Source: Tindallia sp. MSAO_Bac2 (GTDB lineage Bacteria > Bacillota > Clostridia > Peptostreptococcales > Tindalliaceae). From it: a stretch of 33,665 bases of DNA. Within the stretch, counting starts at the first letter, position 1. Each line of letters starts with the position of its first letter. The stretch lies in NCBI GenBank assembly GCA_003838145.1, contig QYZZ01000026.1:1-33665 (forward strand), read 5' to 3'. The notes beneath the pieces were generated by a model. The model made no database searches. It was given only the letters and a program-made list of their open reading frames with translations, and was not told the origin of the DNA. Below, in pieces: positions 7,822 to 16,328 of this stretch. The translations under genes were made by a program, and so were the position numbers.

Positions 7822-9480
7822 ATGGATCATCAACGCTTAAAAAAAATTACCCGTTTAATACTGATTTTAATCTTAGCCATAACCGTAGCATCAGTTTTTT
7901 TAACTAAAATTTTATATGATCACTTTGAGGAAGGTACCGTTTCTTACGGGCAGAGTCTTTTATTTGTTTTCCAGACTTTTACGACAACAGGTTATGGTGA
8001 TCTTCTACCTTTTTCTTCTGCTTTTATGAATATTTACGCTTCGGTTTTAATGATTCTGGGCCTGAGCCTTGTATTCATTTTACTGGGGACTGCTTCTGCC
8101 GAATGGCTGCATAACCACTTTGAAGAGATTCCTCCGAATAAAATTTCCAGTAAAATAACAAACCACATTCTATTATGCGGTTTTTCAGACTTAACGGATT
8201 CTTTGATCGAGGAGCTGGAAGAAGGAGAAAGCTATTATGTTATTCTTGAGCGCCGCCTCACCAATGTTCGAAAGCTAATGCAACAGGGAAGGCCCGTTGT
8301 ATTTGGTGATCCTTCTGATCAGCAAGCTTTAATAAACGCTGGAATTGAGAGAGCGCAGGCTATTCTGGCCGCAGAGTCAGATGAAACCAATGTTAATATC
8401 TTACTGGAATCCAGAGCCCTGACACAAATCCCTATATTAGTCTCTGTTGAAAATCATAATTTGACCGAAATGTTAAAGCTGGCCGGAGCGACAGAAGTAA
8501 TCGACCCTAAGAAAATTTTAGGTGAAGAACTGGCACGATTGTCCATGGCAGAAGTGGGTCCTGCGCTGACATCGGAAATGAATCAGTTGGGTGACCTTTT
8601 TGTCATGGAATTTCCTATCGGCATATACTGTAAGTTTGCCAATCAAACCATTCAGGAAAGCGGTATTCGCGAAAGTACCGGTGTAACTATCCTGGGACTT
8701 TGGGATAATGGTGTTTTCAGAATGGTTGACAGCCCTCATATGATTCTTTCAGAGGAGTCCATGGTGGTGGTGCTTGGAACAAAACCTCAGTTAGAAAAGC
8801 TGGAAGAAAGCATGTCCAGCAACCTTCACCGGTTTGATCTTGGACATCAGCAATATGTTGTTGCCGGATATGGTGATGTAGCAAAAAGAACTGTGCAATT
8901 GCTTCAGAAAAAGAAAAAGGACATCCGTTTAATTGTACGTGAACCCGTACCGGATATCCCACATGTAGTCGGAGACCTGACTTCCAGCTCCGTTTTGATG
9001 GAAGCCGGTATTCAGGAAGCAGGCACTTACATTATCTCAGCAGATCGTGATGACAGAGCCGTTTTTTCCGTGCTGGCGGCCAAGAAACTGAATCCCAACC
9101 TCCGAATATTTGTCCGTGCCAACAGTCATTACAATGTTCACAAATTATATCGGGCAGGTGCTGACTTTGTGCTTTCCGTCAGCAAGATTGCCGGAACGAT
9201 TCTTTCCAGTATACTGACCGAAGAAAAAGAGCAAGTCATCCCGGATATGGATATTCATTTCGTACAGCACCATGTCAACAGCTCCCTTGACGGGAAGAAA
9301 ATCCAGGAAACCGGTATTTTTGGAACTACCGGCTGTATGATCATCGCAGTTACATCCGGGGATGAAGTTCAGCTTAATCCTTCCGCCGATACTGTTTTAA
9401 AAAAAGGAGATGATTTGGTACTGCTGGGAAACAGTAATAACCTGGACTTATTTAAATCCTATATCGGACCGCTTCACTGA
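7822..9480 (+). CDS. Two-TM potassium channel with tandem RCK domains
   Basis: A 552-residue potassium channel protein. TM1 is about residues 9-31. The pore loop has the selectivity filter TTTGYGD (about 53-59), followed by TM2 (about 68-94). Two RCK (TrkA_N/TrkA_C) units follow. The first begins at HILLCGFSD (about 115) with a degenerate nucleotide loop; the second begins at YVVAGYGDVAKRT (about 343), closer to GxGxxG. Each ends in a TrkA_C module (MEFPIGIYC and NSSLDGKKIQETGIFG). Having both RCK units in one chain resembles GsuK-type channels. ATG 7822 is chosen over TTG 7816 because AGGA lies about 10 bases upstream of it and only 4 from the TTG. It begins 44 bases after the PII-like gene and may share its transcript. 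Confidence 0.9.
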   Translation: MDHQRLKKITRLILILILAITVASVFLTKILYDHFEEGTVSYGQSLLFVFQTFTTTGYGDLLPFSSAFMNIYASVLMILGLSLVFILLGTASAEWLHNHFEEIPPNKISSKITNHILLCGFSDLTDSLIEELEEGESYYVILERRLTNVRKLMQQGRPVVFGDPSDQQALINAGIERAQAILAAESDETNVNILLESRALTQIPILVSVENHNLTEMLKLAGATEVIDPKKILGEELARLSMAEVGPALTSEMNQLGDLFVMEFPIGIYCKFANQTIQESGIRESTGVTILGLWDNGVFRMVDSPHMILSEESMVVVLGTKPQLEKLEESMSSNLHRFDLGHQQYVVAGYGDVAKRTVQLLQKKKKDIRLIVREPVPDIPHVVGDLTSSSVLMEAGIQEAGTYIISADRDDRAVFSVLAAKKLNPNLRIFVRANSHYNVHKLYRAGADFVLSVSKIAGTILSSILTEEKEQVIPDMDIHFVQHHVNSSLDGKKIQETGIFGTTGCMIIAVTSGDEVQLNPSADTVLKKGDDLVLLGNSNNLDLFKSYIGPLH

Positions 9481-10343
9481 CCTTTTCGAAACAACTTGTT
9501 TATAACAGAAAAATCCTTTCGCTCCATAGATTCCGGTGCTTCACCAAAAATTTCCAGCGCTTTTTTCAGTAACTGTAAATCCTGGTTTTGCGACTGTTTC
9601 AGGGCAATATTCATATCTTTTATCAGGAGCTTTGTCTGAAAACCACTATCATACTGGTGATTTTTCATTTTGGAGAACTTTGTCTCCAGCACCTTCGAGG
9701 CACCCGAGCTGTTGGAAACAACTTCATAGAAATCGTCAGGTGAAATGCCAATTTCCTCCGCCATGGCCAAAGCCTGAGAAGCCGCTGTGATATGGATTCC
9801 CACCAGCATTTGATTGATGGCCTTGATGCCTTTTCCCATTCCCACGTCACCCACGTGGAAGATACGTCCTGCCATGCACTCCAGCTCAGGTCTTATTTTC
9901 TCAAGCAATTCAGCTTTACCCCCGGTCATAAAGGTGAGGGTTCCTTCAACAGCTCCTTTGACGCCTCCGCTGACCGGACTGTCCATTACTTCCACCTGGT
10001 ATTTCTTTAGGGTATCGGCTATTTCTTTCATCACTTCTATACTGGCGGTGGTCATTTCCACCAGAACTGCTCCCGGCTTAAGTGCTTTCAAAAATTCATC
10101 ATCCAGGATTACTGCTCTCATTTCCCTGTCCGCCGGAAGGATGGTAAAGATAATATCTGAACCTTTTACCGCCTCCGGGAATCCGGGTTCTATAACAGCA
10201 CCCATCTTTCTCAGATCTTCTTCCATTTCTTTATTTCTGTGAAGGGCCGTCTTTACCGGATATCCAGCCTGAAGCAGCCGCTTTGCCATAGGCAGTCCCA
10301 TGGCTCCCAAACCAATAAAGGTTAATTGCTTTTTATCTGACAT
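9474..10343 (-). CDS. NAD(P)-dependent oxidoreductase, 3-hydroxyisobutyrate dehydrogenase family
   Basis: A 289-residue beta-hydroxyacid dehydrogenase. The N-terminal Rossmann motif GLGAMGLPMAKRL (residues 11-23), the substrate-binding DSPVSGGVKGA (121-131) and the catalytic Lys174 in KGIKAINQ are all intact. Family members oxidise 3-hydroxyisobutyrate or reduce tartronate or succinate semialdehyde; the true substrate cannot be assigned. ATG 10343 has GAGGTGAT upstream. The gene is convergent with the potassium channel gene and the two coding ends overlap by 7 bases (9474-9480) with no terminator between them. Confidence 0.88.
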   Translation of the reverse strand: MSDKKQLTFIGLGAMGLPMAKRLLQAGYPVKTALHRNKEMEEDLRKMGAVIEPGFPEAVKGSDIIFTILPADREMRAVILDDEFLKALKPGAVLVEMTTASIEVMKEIADTLKKYQVEVMDSPVSGGVKGAVEGTLTFMTGGKAELLEKIRPELECMAGRIFHVGDVGMGKGIKAINQMLVGIHITAASQALAMAEEIGISPDDFYEVVSNSSGASKVLETKFSKMKNHQYDSGFQTKLLIKDMNIALKQSQNQDLQLLKKALEIFGEAPESMERKDFSVINKLFRKGQ

Positions 10344-10483
10344 TGTCTAATCACCTCTGGCAAGAAATTTTTATCCTTCCTACTGCTTACCCGAAAATCA
10401 CAAAAGCAACCGATCCGTCAAAATATGTTACAATGTATTTATTCGTTATGTTCATAACCCGTCGATAAGAAAGGAATCAATAT

Positions 10484-12337
10484 ATGTCTCAGGATTTTTT
10501 GCCTGTTACTCAACAGGATTTGATGAAAAGAGGATGGAAGGAACTGGATTTCATCCTTATTTCCGGTGACGCTTACGTGGATCATCCATCTTTTGGTGCG
10601 GCAATTATTGGAAGGTGGCTGGAAGCAGCCGGCTTTAAAGTCGGAATCATACCTCAGCCGGACTGGACAAAAGATGAATCTTTCACCCGTCTCGGCATTC
10701 CACGTCTTGGTTTTTTGATTACCGGAGGCAATCTGGACTCCATGGTAAACCATTATAGCGTTGCCAAAAAGCGCAGAAAAGCCGATGCTTATACTCCAGG
10801 TGGCGTGACAGGAAAGCGACCTGATCGTGCTGTCACCGTATATGCCCGAAAGATCAGGAAACTCTTTCCGGATAAGCCTGTTATTCTGGGAGGTATCGAA
10901 GCCAGTCTTCGGCGTATGGCTCATTATGATTACTGGGAAGATCGACTAAAACCCTCTGTTTTAATGGACACCAAGGCAGATCTGCTTATTTATGGAATGG
11001 GCGAAAGAGCCATTTTGGAAGTGGCGGAGGCATTAAACAGCGGGCTGCCTGTTTCGAGTCTGACCTTCATTCCCGGCACTGCTTTTTTTTGCAGGGACTT
11101 AACCGTTGTCAACGATCCCATGGTTCTTCCATCCTGGAAAACCCTTCTGGCTTCAAAAAAGCAGGTGGGCCAAAGTTTTCTAAAGCAAATGAACAATACG
11201 GATCCGGTCTCCGGAGAAGTGCTGGCGGAACCCTATGAACAAGGATTTATTGTTCAACTGCCACCTTCCAAACCACTTAGCACCCTGGAAATGGATCAGG
11301 TGTACCGGCTTCCCTTTACAAGAGAGGAACACCCGATTCATCAAAAAGAGGGCCACATACCAGCTTTTGATGAAGTTAAGTTTAGCCTTGCCAGCAACCG
11401 GGGCTGTTTTGGCGGCTGCCATTTTTGTGCTCTGACGTATCATCAGGGGCGTCATATCCAGACACGAAGCCATGAATCCATATTGGAAGAGGCACAAAAG
11501 CTGATTTCTGACAAAAATTTTAAAGGCTATATTCATGATGTAGGCGGGCCGACGGCCAATTTCAGGCAGCCTGCCTGCCAGAAACAGGTAACTCATGGAT
11601 CCTGCAGTCACCGTCAGTGTATGTCGCCGTCCCTTTGCTCCAATATGGATGTTACACATCAGGATTATGTCTCTCTGCTTAGAAAACTGAGAAAACTGTC
11701 CGGTGTCAAAAAAGTTTTTATCCGCTCCGGCATACGTTACGATTATTTAATGGCTGATCCAGATCCCACCTTTTTCAGTGAACTATGCAGACACCATGTC
11801 AGCGGCCAGCTGAAAGTTGCACCTGAGCACTCTAATGAAAAGGTTCTTGATTTAATGGGAAAGCCTTCCATTAAGGTTTTTGACGACTTCCGGATAAGAT
11901 ATCAAAGGCTGAATGAAAAAGAGAACCTGAAGCAGTATCTGGTTCCCTACCTGATTTCCAGCCATCCCGGTTCAGATTTGAGAGCAGCCATCGAACTGGC
12001 AGTTTACCTTAAAGAGTTAGGCCATCAGCCGGAGCAAGTGCAGGATTTTTATCCTACACCTGGCACACTGTCAACATGTATGTATTACACCGAAATTGAT
12101 CCACGAACAAATGAAAAAATATATGTTCCTAAGAATGCCGAAGAAAAACAGATGCAGCGGGCTTTGCTGCAGGCCGGAAAAAAACAGAATCACAGCCTGA
12201 TTCGAAAAGCGTTGTTAAAGGCCGGACGACAGGATTTAATCGGCAATCACCGGGATGCCCTGGTTCCTCCGGCACAAAACGCAGCACCTAAACCTCTTAA
12301 GAACAAAAAGCGTAAAAAGAACCGGCTTTCCCGATAA
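10484..12337 (+). CDS. YgiQ-family radical SAM protein
   Basis: A 617-residue protein of the YgiQ (UPF0313) family. The N-terminal B12-binding-like region holds FILISGDAYVDHPSFGAAIIGRWL and GGIEASLRR. The radical SAM domain begins at SNRGCFGGCHFC, with cluster ligands Cys308, Cys312 and Cys315. A Lys/Arg-rich tail (about 590-617) is typical of the family. The molecular function of YgiQ is not established to my knowledge. ATG 10484 is preceded by AAAGGA. The gene has its own terminator and no obvious partner genes. A TACAAT hexamer near 10431 could be a -10, but no good -35 accompanies it. Confidence 0.92.
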   Translation: MSQDFLPVTQQDLMKRGWKELDFILISGDAYVDHPSFGAAIIGRWLEAAGFKVGIIPQPDWTKDESFTRLGIPRLGFLITGGNLDSMVNHYSVAKKRRKADAYTPGGVTGKRPDRAVTVYARKIRKLFPDKPVILGGIEASLRRMAHYDYWEDRLKPSVLMDTKADLLIYGMGERAILEVAEALNSGLPVSSLTFIPGTAFFCRDLTVVNDPMVLPSWKTLLASKKQVGQSFLKQMNNTDPVSGEVLAEPYEQGFIVQLPPSKPLSTLEMDQVYRLPFTREEHPIHQKEGHIPAFDEVKFSLASNRGCFGGCHFCALTYHQGRHIQTRSHESILEEAQKLISDKNFKGYIHDVGGPTANFRQPACQKQVTHGSCSHRQCMSPSLCSNMDVTHQDYVSLLRKLRKLSGVKKVFIRSGIRYDYLMADPDPTFFSELCRHHVSGQLKVAPEHSNEKVLDLMGKPSIKVFDDFRIRYQRLNEKENLKQYLVPYLISSHPGSDLRAAIELAVYLKELGHQPEQVQDFYPTPGTLSTCMYYTEIDPRTNEKIYVPKNAEEKQMQRALLQAGKKQNHSLIRKALLKAGRQDLIGNHRDALVPPAQNAAPKPLKNKKRKKNRLSR

Positions 12338-12356
12338 GGGTCAGCCGGTTTTTTTA
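12321..12356 (+). terminator. Terminator of the YgiQ-family gene
   Basis: ACCGGCT (12321-12327) pairs with AGCCGGT (12343-12349), with an inner CCC/GGG pairing, and is followed by a T run. The stop codon of the gene lies in the loop. Confidence 0.85.
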
Positions 12357-12372
12357 TGCTTTTCATTATACA

Positions 12373-13122
12373 TTACCAGATAATATCCAGCAGTTCTCTT
12401 ATTTTTGTTTCCGTTTCTTCAGAAAGGTTGATTTTAGCAATATCTTCTTCAAAGGCTTCCATATTTCCTTTTCCGGATACATAACCATTTAACCGGGCTG
12501 CCGTTGTTGAATCAACAAAACTGGTGAAGTCCGGGTACATTCCTCTGACTTCTTCCACAATTCCCGGTCTGTTTTGCAGGTAGTATTTTTGATGGTATCC
12601 TTCGGCCGAGTAAAATCGATCCAACGTTTTAATTTCCGTTAATACCGTTTTCCCCACTTTTTCTTCATAAGCTTTCCGGCTTTTTTCGATGATATCCCGC
12701 TGTTCTTCGTTATGATAAAGCAACAGGCTCATGTACTGACGGGAGTAAGGCCGTACTATCGGGTTATGGCTTTCCCAGAATTCTTCCAGTAACGTTTCAT
12801 AGCTGATTTTCGAAGGGTCGTACTCAATCTGAAGTACCTCTGTATGATCCTGGATTCTACGATAAGTCGGGTCTGGAGCTTCTCCACCGGCATAACCCAC
12901 TCTGGTTCTTACTACTCCTTCCATTTGCCCAAACTGAGCATCAGGTCCCCAGAATCAGCCAAGTCCGAAGGTGGCCAGTTCTGTGGTTTCAGGCCTCATA
13001 TCTATTTCATTCATTGTTGCCGTCTGATTACTCTTCATCGTTTCTTCTCCTTCCTCTGATATGCCAGATGGCTGGCACCCGGCTATTATAAAAACCGCTG
13101 CTATTGTAATCCAAAGGTACAC
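12373..13122 (-). CDS. msrA: Peptide methionine sulfoxide reductase MsrA, selenocysteine lipoprotein
   Basis: MsrA reduces the S-form of methionine sulfoxide. A single minus-strand frame runs from GTG 13122 to TAA 12373 except for one TGA at 12955-12957. The TGA falls exactly at the catalytic Cys of the family motif GCFWG: the frame reads ATFGLG-TGA-FWGPDAQFG, then GVVRTRVGYAGG. Read as selenocysteine (residue 56) the product is about 249 residues. Residues 1-16 look like a lipoprotein signal with lipobox IIAGC. Apart from that Cys the protein has none, so it lacks a resolving Cys, as reported for selenoprotein MsrA from Alkaliphilus oremlandii. A second start, ATG 13038, has AAGGAG 8 bases upstream and would give a form without the signal (Sec at 28). 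A true nonsense mutation is the alternative. Confidence 0.85.
12934..12957 (-). promoter_or_regulatory. In-frame UGA (Sec) codon with candidate SECIS hairpin
   Basis: TGA occupies 12957-12955 on the minus strand. Ten bases further on, CTGA (12944-12941) and TCAG (12937-12934) can pair around a TGC loop. That puts the loop about 15-17 bases after the UGA, near where bacterial SECIS apical loops sit. The stem is short and this is an inference; the codon itself is seen directly. Confidence 0.55.
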
Positions 13123-13453
13123 TTTCCCACTTTCACCACCTCCATACAGGTTGTAATGCTATGGGGTTTATAGAATTACGAATGATGAACTATGAGTTAT
13201 GAATGATACGGAGGTACATTAATTATTTCCTATACCTTTATAGATACCAATGTCACAAGCAGTTAAACAAACACAACGCAATTTAAAGCAATCACGCATT
13301 TACCGTTGCTTGAGCGGGCTAGTCTAAATATTTATGGGTTTTAACCCCATTACAGCGATAAAACCTCTTGCTTTTTGAATCTGCTTATGGTGACATATAG
13401 AAAGAGGTTCTTCTTATTCAGAACCATCAATATTCTTATGGGAGTGGCCATTC
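13123..13453. other. Non-coding gap between msrA and the M20 peptidase gene
   Basis: The gap holds the msrA leader on the minus strand (GGAGGTGG at 13143-13136), a heptamer array (13173-13207) and a partial dispersed repeat TATTTCCTATACCTT (from about 13217). It also has hairpins AAGCAA/TTGCTT (about 13286-13311), ATGGG/CCCAT (about 13335-13351) and GGTTC/GAACC (about 13406-13425). No gene or recognisable riboswitch is visible. Confidence 0.5.
13173..13207 (+). repeat. Heptamer tandem repeat, 5 units
   Basis: Five consecutive heptamers: GAATTAC, GAATGAT, GAACTAT, GAGTTAT, GAATGAT. The consensus is GAATTAT-like. A related array of exactly five units lies at 16329-16363. Confidence 0.75.
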
Positions 13454-14680
13454 TTGTTTTACGTAAATGATTTTTACCGGCATGAGGAAATTATCGAGCT
13501 GGCTCAACAGCTTATCAGTATACCCAGCCATCCGGATGTAGTCCATCAGGAAAAAGAAGTGGCTGAATTTATCTATGATTATTGTGGTGCAAATGGTATG
13601 GAGGTTCAGTTTCAGGAAGTAACCGGCCAACGCAAAAATGTACTGGCTTTTCTTCGCGGCAGCGGAACCGGCAACTCTCTGATGCTGAATGGACACTTGG
13701 ATACCATCACCCCTTATCGGATGACTATCGATCCTTTTAACGAAGGGATCCGGGATGGTTTTGTGTGGGGTCGGGGTGCAGCTGATATGAAAGGCGGCCT
13801 GGCCTCTATGCTTATTACCATGCTGGCATATAAACGAGCCGGCATTACGCCGGATGGGGACATTATTTTTGCAGGAGTCATTGGTGAAGAGGGGAAAAGC
13901 GAAGGTACAGAGCATCTGATTAATTCCGGAATTCGGACAGACGCAGCCATTGTAGGCGAGCCTTCCAATTATGAATATGCGGTGGGTCACCGGGGTCTTG
14001 AGTGGTTTGATGTTGTTTTTACCGGCAAGGCATCTCATAGCGGAAGCCCCGATAGCGGCATTAACGCCATCGAAAAAGCCGCTGAATTTATTTATCGTGC
14101 AAAAAAAGAACTTTATCCGAAAATCCGTCAGAGACGAGATGAGTTTATGGGTGTTTCTCTGATGAACATTGGTATTATCGAAGGAGGCGTAGGACAAAGC
14201 ACAGTGGCTGATTCCTGTACCGTAAAAATTGACCGTCGCTATATACCAGGCGAGACTGTCCAATCGGTTATGCAGGAGTATCAGGATATTTTGGATAGTA
14301 TGAAAGAAGAAGATCCACAGTTGCTGGCCGAAATTAAAAAGAGTTCTGCAAACGATACGGCTTTAAACCATCCACCACTTATAACACCCATGACCGAGCC
14401 CATTGTCCATGCTGTTAAAACCTCCATTCGGGAGGTTATCAAACGGGAGCCCCAGATTACCCGTGGTCGTGGCTGGACAGATGCTGCTCTGCTTAAAGTA
14501 TATGCAAAAATCCCAACGGTGGTTTTTGGCCCGGGTGATATACGAATGTCGCATACGGAAGCGGAAAGGATTGCCATAAAGGATTTAATCAATACCACCG
14601 AAATATATGCACGGATCATTGATAATTTCTGCATCAAGGATAAAATTATGGAAATCAAAGATACACCCTGGTACTACTGA
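13454..14680 (+). CDS. M20-family metallopeptidase (ArgE/DapE type)
   Basis: A 408-residue cytoplasmic zinc-dependent hydrolase of the M20 family, which removes acyl or amino-acid groups from amides and short peptides. Metal and catalytic residues are in place: His81 and Asp83 in NGHLDT, Asp111 in GRGAADMKGG, the Glu145-Glu146 pair in GEEGKSEG, Glu169 in VGEPS, and a C-terminal His in RMSHTEAERI. The dimerisation lid domain begins near GHRGLEWFDVVFTGKASHSG. The TTG start at 13454 has GGGAG 9 bases upstream. It stands alone and ends at a strong terminator. The substrate could be acetylornithine, succinyl-diaminopimelate or a dipeptide; sequence alone does not decide. Confidence 0.88.
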   Translation: MFYVNDFYRHEEIIELAQQLISIPSHPDVVHQEKEVAEFIYDYCGANGMEVQFQEVTGQRKNVLAFLRGSGTGNSLMLNGHLDTITPYRMTIDPFNEGIRDGFVWGRGAADMKGGLASMLITMLAYKRAGITPDGDIIFAGVIGEEGKSEGTEHLINSGIRTDAAIVGEPSNYEYAVGHRGLEWFDVVFTGKASHSGSPDSGINAIEKAAEFIYRAKKELYPKIRQRRDEFMGVSLMNIGIIEGGVGQSTVADSCTVKIDRRYIPGETVQSVMQEYQDILDSMKEEDPQLLAEIKKSSANDTALNHPPLITPMTEPIVHAVKTSIREVIKREPQITRGRGWTDAALLKVYAKIPTVVFGPGDIRMSHTEAERIAIKDLINTTEIYARIIDNFCIKDKIMEIKDTPWYY

Positions 14681-14706
14681 AAAACCACCCGCATAAGGTG
14701 GTTTTT
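14681..14706. terminator. Bidirectional terminator
   Basis: AAAACCACC (14681-14689) pairs with GGTGGTTTT (14697-14705) around a 7-base loop. T runs follow the stem on both strands, so it serves the M20 gene (plus) and the universal stress protein gene (minus). Confidence 0.88.
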
Positions 14707-14710
14707 AGGT

Positions 14711-15559
14711 TTATATAATGCATGGGACTAGGAGTACCGGCTGTTTTGACTGTCTGGCAACGGCTTCAGCTGTACTGCCAAGTAACAGATCTTTGATTTT
14801 TCCCTGTCCCCGGCGGCTGATCAGGATTAAGCTGACTTTTTCACGGTCTGCAATTTCAAGAATTTGTCTGGACGGCGTTCCCTGAGTAACATGAGTTTGT
14901 GCTTCAGTCCCCAGCGCTTCCAGCTCTTTTTTCATCAGCATCATTTCCTGCTCGGACCGTTCTTTGGCTTCTTCCCAGACAGACTGATTGCTAATGGCTT
15001 CCAGCACAGAAACCAGATGAATTTGCTGAGCTTTCGGTGCCAGTTCTTTCAGTCTTCCATAGCCTATCCGGGAACACGGTGAAAAGTCTGTCGGAAACAG
15101 TATTTTATCAAACTTTAAGTCGCAGGCCAGGCGATAATCATCTGACTTTACATTTTTATACTTTTCAACAAGAACCGGGATTTCGCTCATTCTTATTACA
15201 TCAAAGGTGGTGCTCCCAAGAAAAATACTCTTAATCATTCCGCCTCCATGAGATCCCATAAGAATCAGGGAGACTTCTTCCTCTTTAGCCGTCTCAATAA
15301 TTTCCTGAGGCGCAAACCCCAGCGGTACCTTAACGCTTACTTTCAGACCCTGTTCCTCCAGCTTGATTTTCTCTTTTTCCAGCTCTTCTTCGTTATACTG
15401 CTTCAGTTCCAGTGCGCTGGCCTGGGCTTTCATCACACTGATGGCATGAAACAGCACCACCTCTTCCATGCCCATCCTTTTTAGCTCCGGAAGGCATTGA
15501 ATCAGCCTGCGGGCCGGTTCAGAAAAGTCAGTAGCCAGTAATACTTTTTTCAACAACAC
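14711..15559 (-). CDS. Tandem universal stress protein
   Basis: A protein of about 282 residues with two UspA domains, each opening with KK(V)LLATDFSEPA or DKILFPTDFSPCS. Each ends in the ATP-binding pattern GxxG(x9)GS/T: GSHGGGMIKSIFLGST in the first and SRRGQGKIKDLLLGST in the second, so both could bind ATP. Such proteins help cells survive stress, but the precise role is not known. GTG 15559 is chosen because AAAGG lies 9 bases upstream; GTG 15568 abuts that sequence directly. It follows the TetR gene by 64 bases on the same strand and may be its target. Confidence 0.88.
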   Translation of the reverse strand: MLLKKVLLATDFSEPARRLIQCLPELKRMGMEEVVLFHAISVMKAQASALELKQYNEEELEKEKIKLEEQGLKVSVKVPLGFAPQEIIETAKEEEVSLILMGSHGGGMIKSIFLGSTTFDVIRMSEIPVLVEKYKNVKSDDYRLACDLKFDKILFPTDFSPCSRIGYGRLKELAPKAQQIHLVSVLEAISNQSVWEEAKERSEQEMMLMKKELEALGTEAQTHVTQGTPSRQILEIADREKVSLILISRRGQGKIKDLLLGSTAEAVARQSKQPVLLVPCII

Positions 15560-15623
15560 AATAATCACCCTTTCATATATCCCTACCTGATTATTATGTT
15601 AAATACCCACATTCACTTTCTTT

Positions 15624-16214
15624 TCACGCTTTTAGTCCTTCAATCAAAATATCCAGAGATTGTATATGATCGCTGACTTCCGTTTCTTGGTGCAGTGCCA
15701 TATGAAGAAGGAATGATTCAACTGTGGCATAAAGTGTAAATGCCATGCTTTCAGCATTTAGCTTCCGAATAACCCCTTGTTTCATTCCCTCTTCCAGCAG
15801 TCCGCGGAAAACATTTCGTGATTCTTCCATGTGTTCGTTTAATTGTTTTACCATAGGGTTGTTTTCCCGAATTAAAATCAGCCACAAATCCACCAGGACA
15901 ATCAGCTTCTGATTTTTAAGATATTGTTTCACAATGGCCGGGATGAGTTTGCGAATTTTTTCATAAGGATTATCACTATCTTCTATTACTGAATCTCTCA
16001 AGTCTTCACGAAGTTCCTTGAAAAGATGCTGGATCGTATATTCCAGTATTTGATCTTTGTTGCGAAAGTATTGATATATAGTGGTTCTTCCCATTTGACA
16101 GGCAGCAGCAATGTCTACCAGATGCGTTCCATAAACACCTTTTTTCAGAAATGATTCTATGGATTTTTTCATAATCAGTTGTTTCTTTTCTTCGTAATTA
16201 ACTATTTTAGGCAT
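15624..16214 (-). CDS. TetR/AcrR-family transcriptional regulator
   Basis: A 196-residue regulator. The N-terminal helix-turn-helix is about residues 26-50 (GVYGTHLVDIAAACQMGRTTIYQYFRNK in outline, with the family's TTIYxYFxNKD). The C-terminal ligand/dimer domain is all-helical. ATG 16214 has AAAGGAGG 6 bases upstream. A palindrome between promoter and start (16233-16244) suggests autoregulation. The universal stress protein gene downstream may be controlled with it. The ligand is unknown. Confidence 0.9.
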   Translation of the reverse strand: MPKIVNYEEKKQLIMKKSIESFLKKGVYGTHLVDIAAACQMGRTTIYQYFRNKDQILEYTIQHLFKELREDLRDSVIEDSDNPYEKIRKLIPAIVKQYLKNQKLIVLVDLWLILIRENNPMVKQLNEHMEESRNVFRGLLEEGMKQGVIRKLNAESMAFTLYATVESFLLHMALHQETEVSDHIQSLDILIEGLKA

Positions 16215-16232
16215 GAAAATCCTCCTTTCATC

Positions 16233-16244
16233 GACATAAATGTC
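16233..16244 (-). promoter_or_regulatory. Candidate TetR operator
   Basis: Perfect inverted arms GACAT and ATGTC separated by 2 bases, placed just after the -10 at 16256-16251 and overlapping the expected transcription start. This is a typical position for an autoregulatory TetR site. Confidence 0.5.
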
Positions 16245-16250
16245 TCTTTT

Positions 16251-16280
16251 AGTATATCATAGATTCAAACTCTGTAACAA
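16251..16280 (-). promoter_or_regulatory. Promoter of the TetR gene
   Basis: On the minus strand TTGTTA (16280-16275), an 18-base spacer and TATACT (16256-16251), about 37 bases upstream of the ATG. Confidence 0.5.
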
Positions 16281-16328
16281 GCTTCTTGTAAGTATTCGGG
16301 AACAGAACAAAGACGCTTCGCGTCTATT

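Noticed and set aside
10439-10924. Long minus-strand open frame inside the YgiQ-family gene
   Set aside because: Antisense shadow of a well-conserved coding region, with no homologous motif of its own.
12373-12924. msrA as a truncated pseudogene beginning at 12924
   Set aside because: The frame continues upstream through a single TGA at the catalytic position with full MsrA motifs and a signal peptide; a selenocysteine codon explains this better than decay.
13151-13357. A miniature element bounded by TGTAAT...GGGGTT inverted ends
   Set aside because: The two ends match only with a gap and no target duplication is visible.
13286-13357. Possible tRNA or riboswitch fold ahead of the M20 gene
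   Set aside because: Short separate hairpins only; no cloverleaf, T-box or known riboswitch core could be traced.
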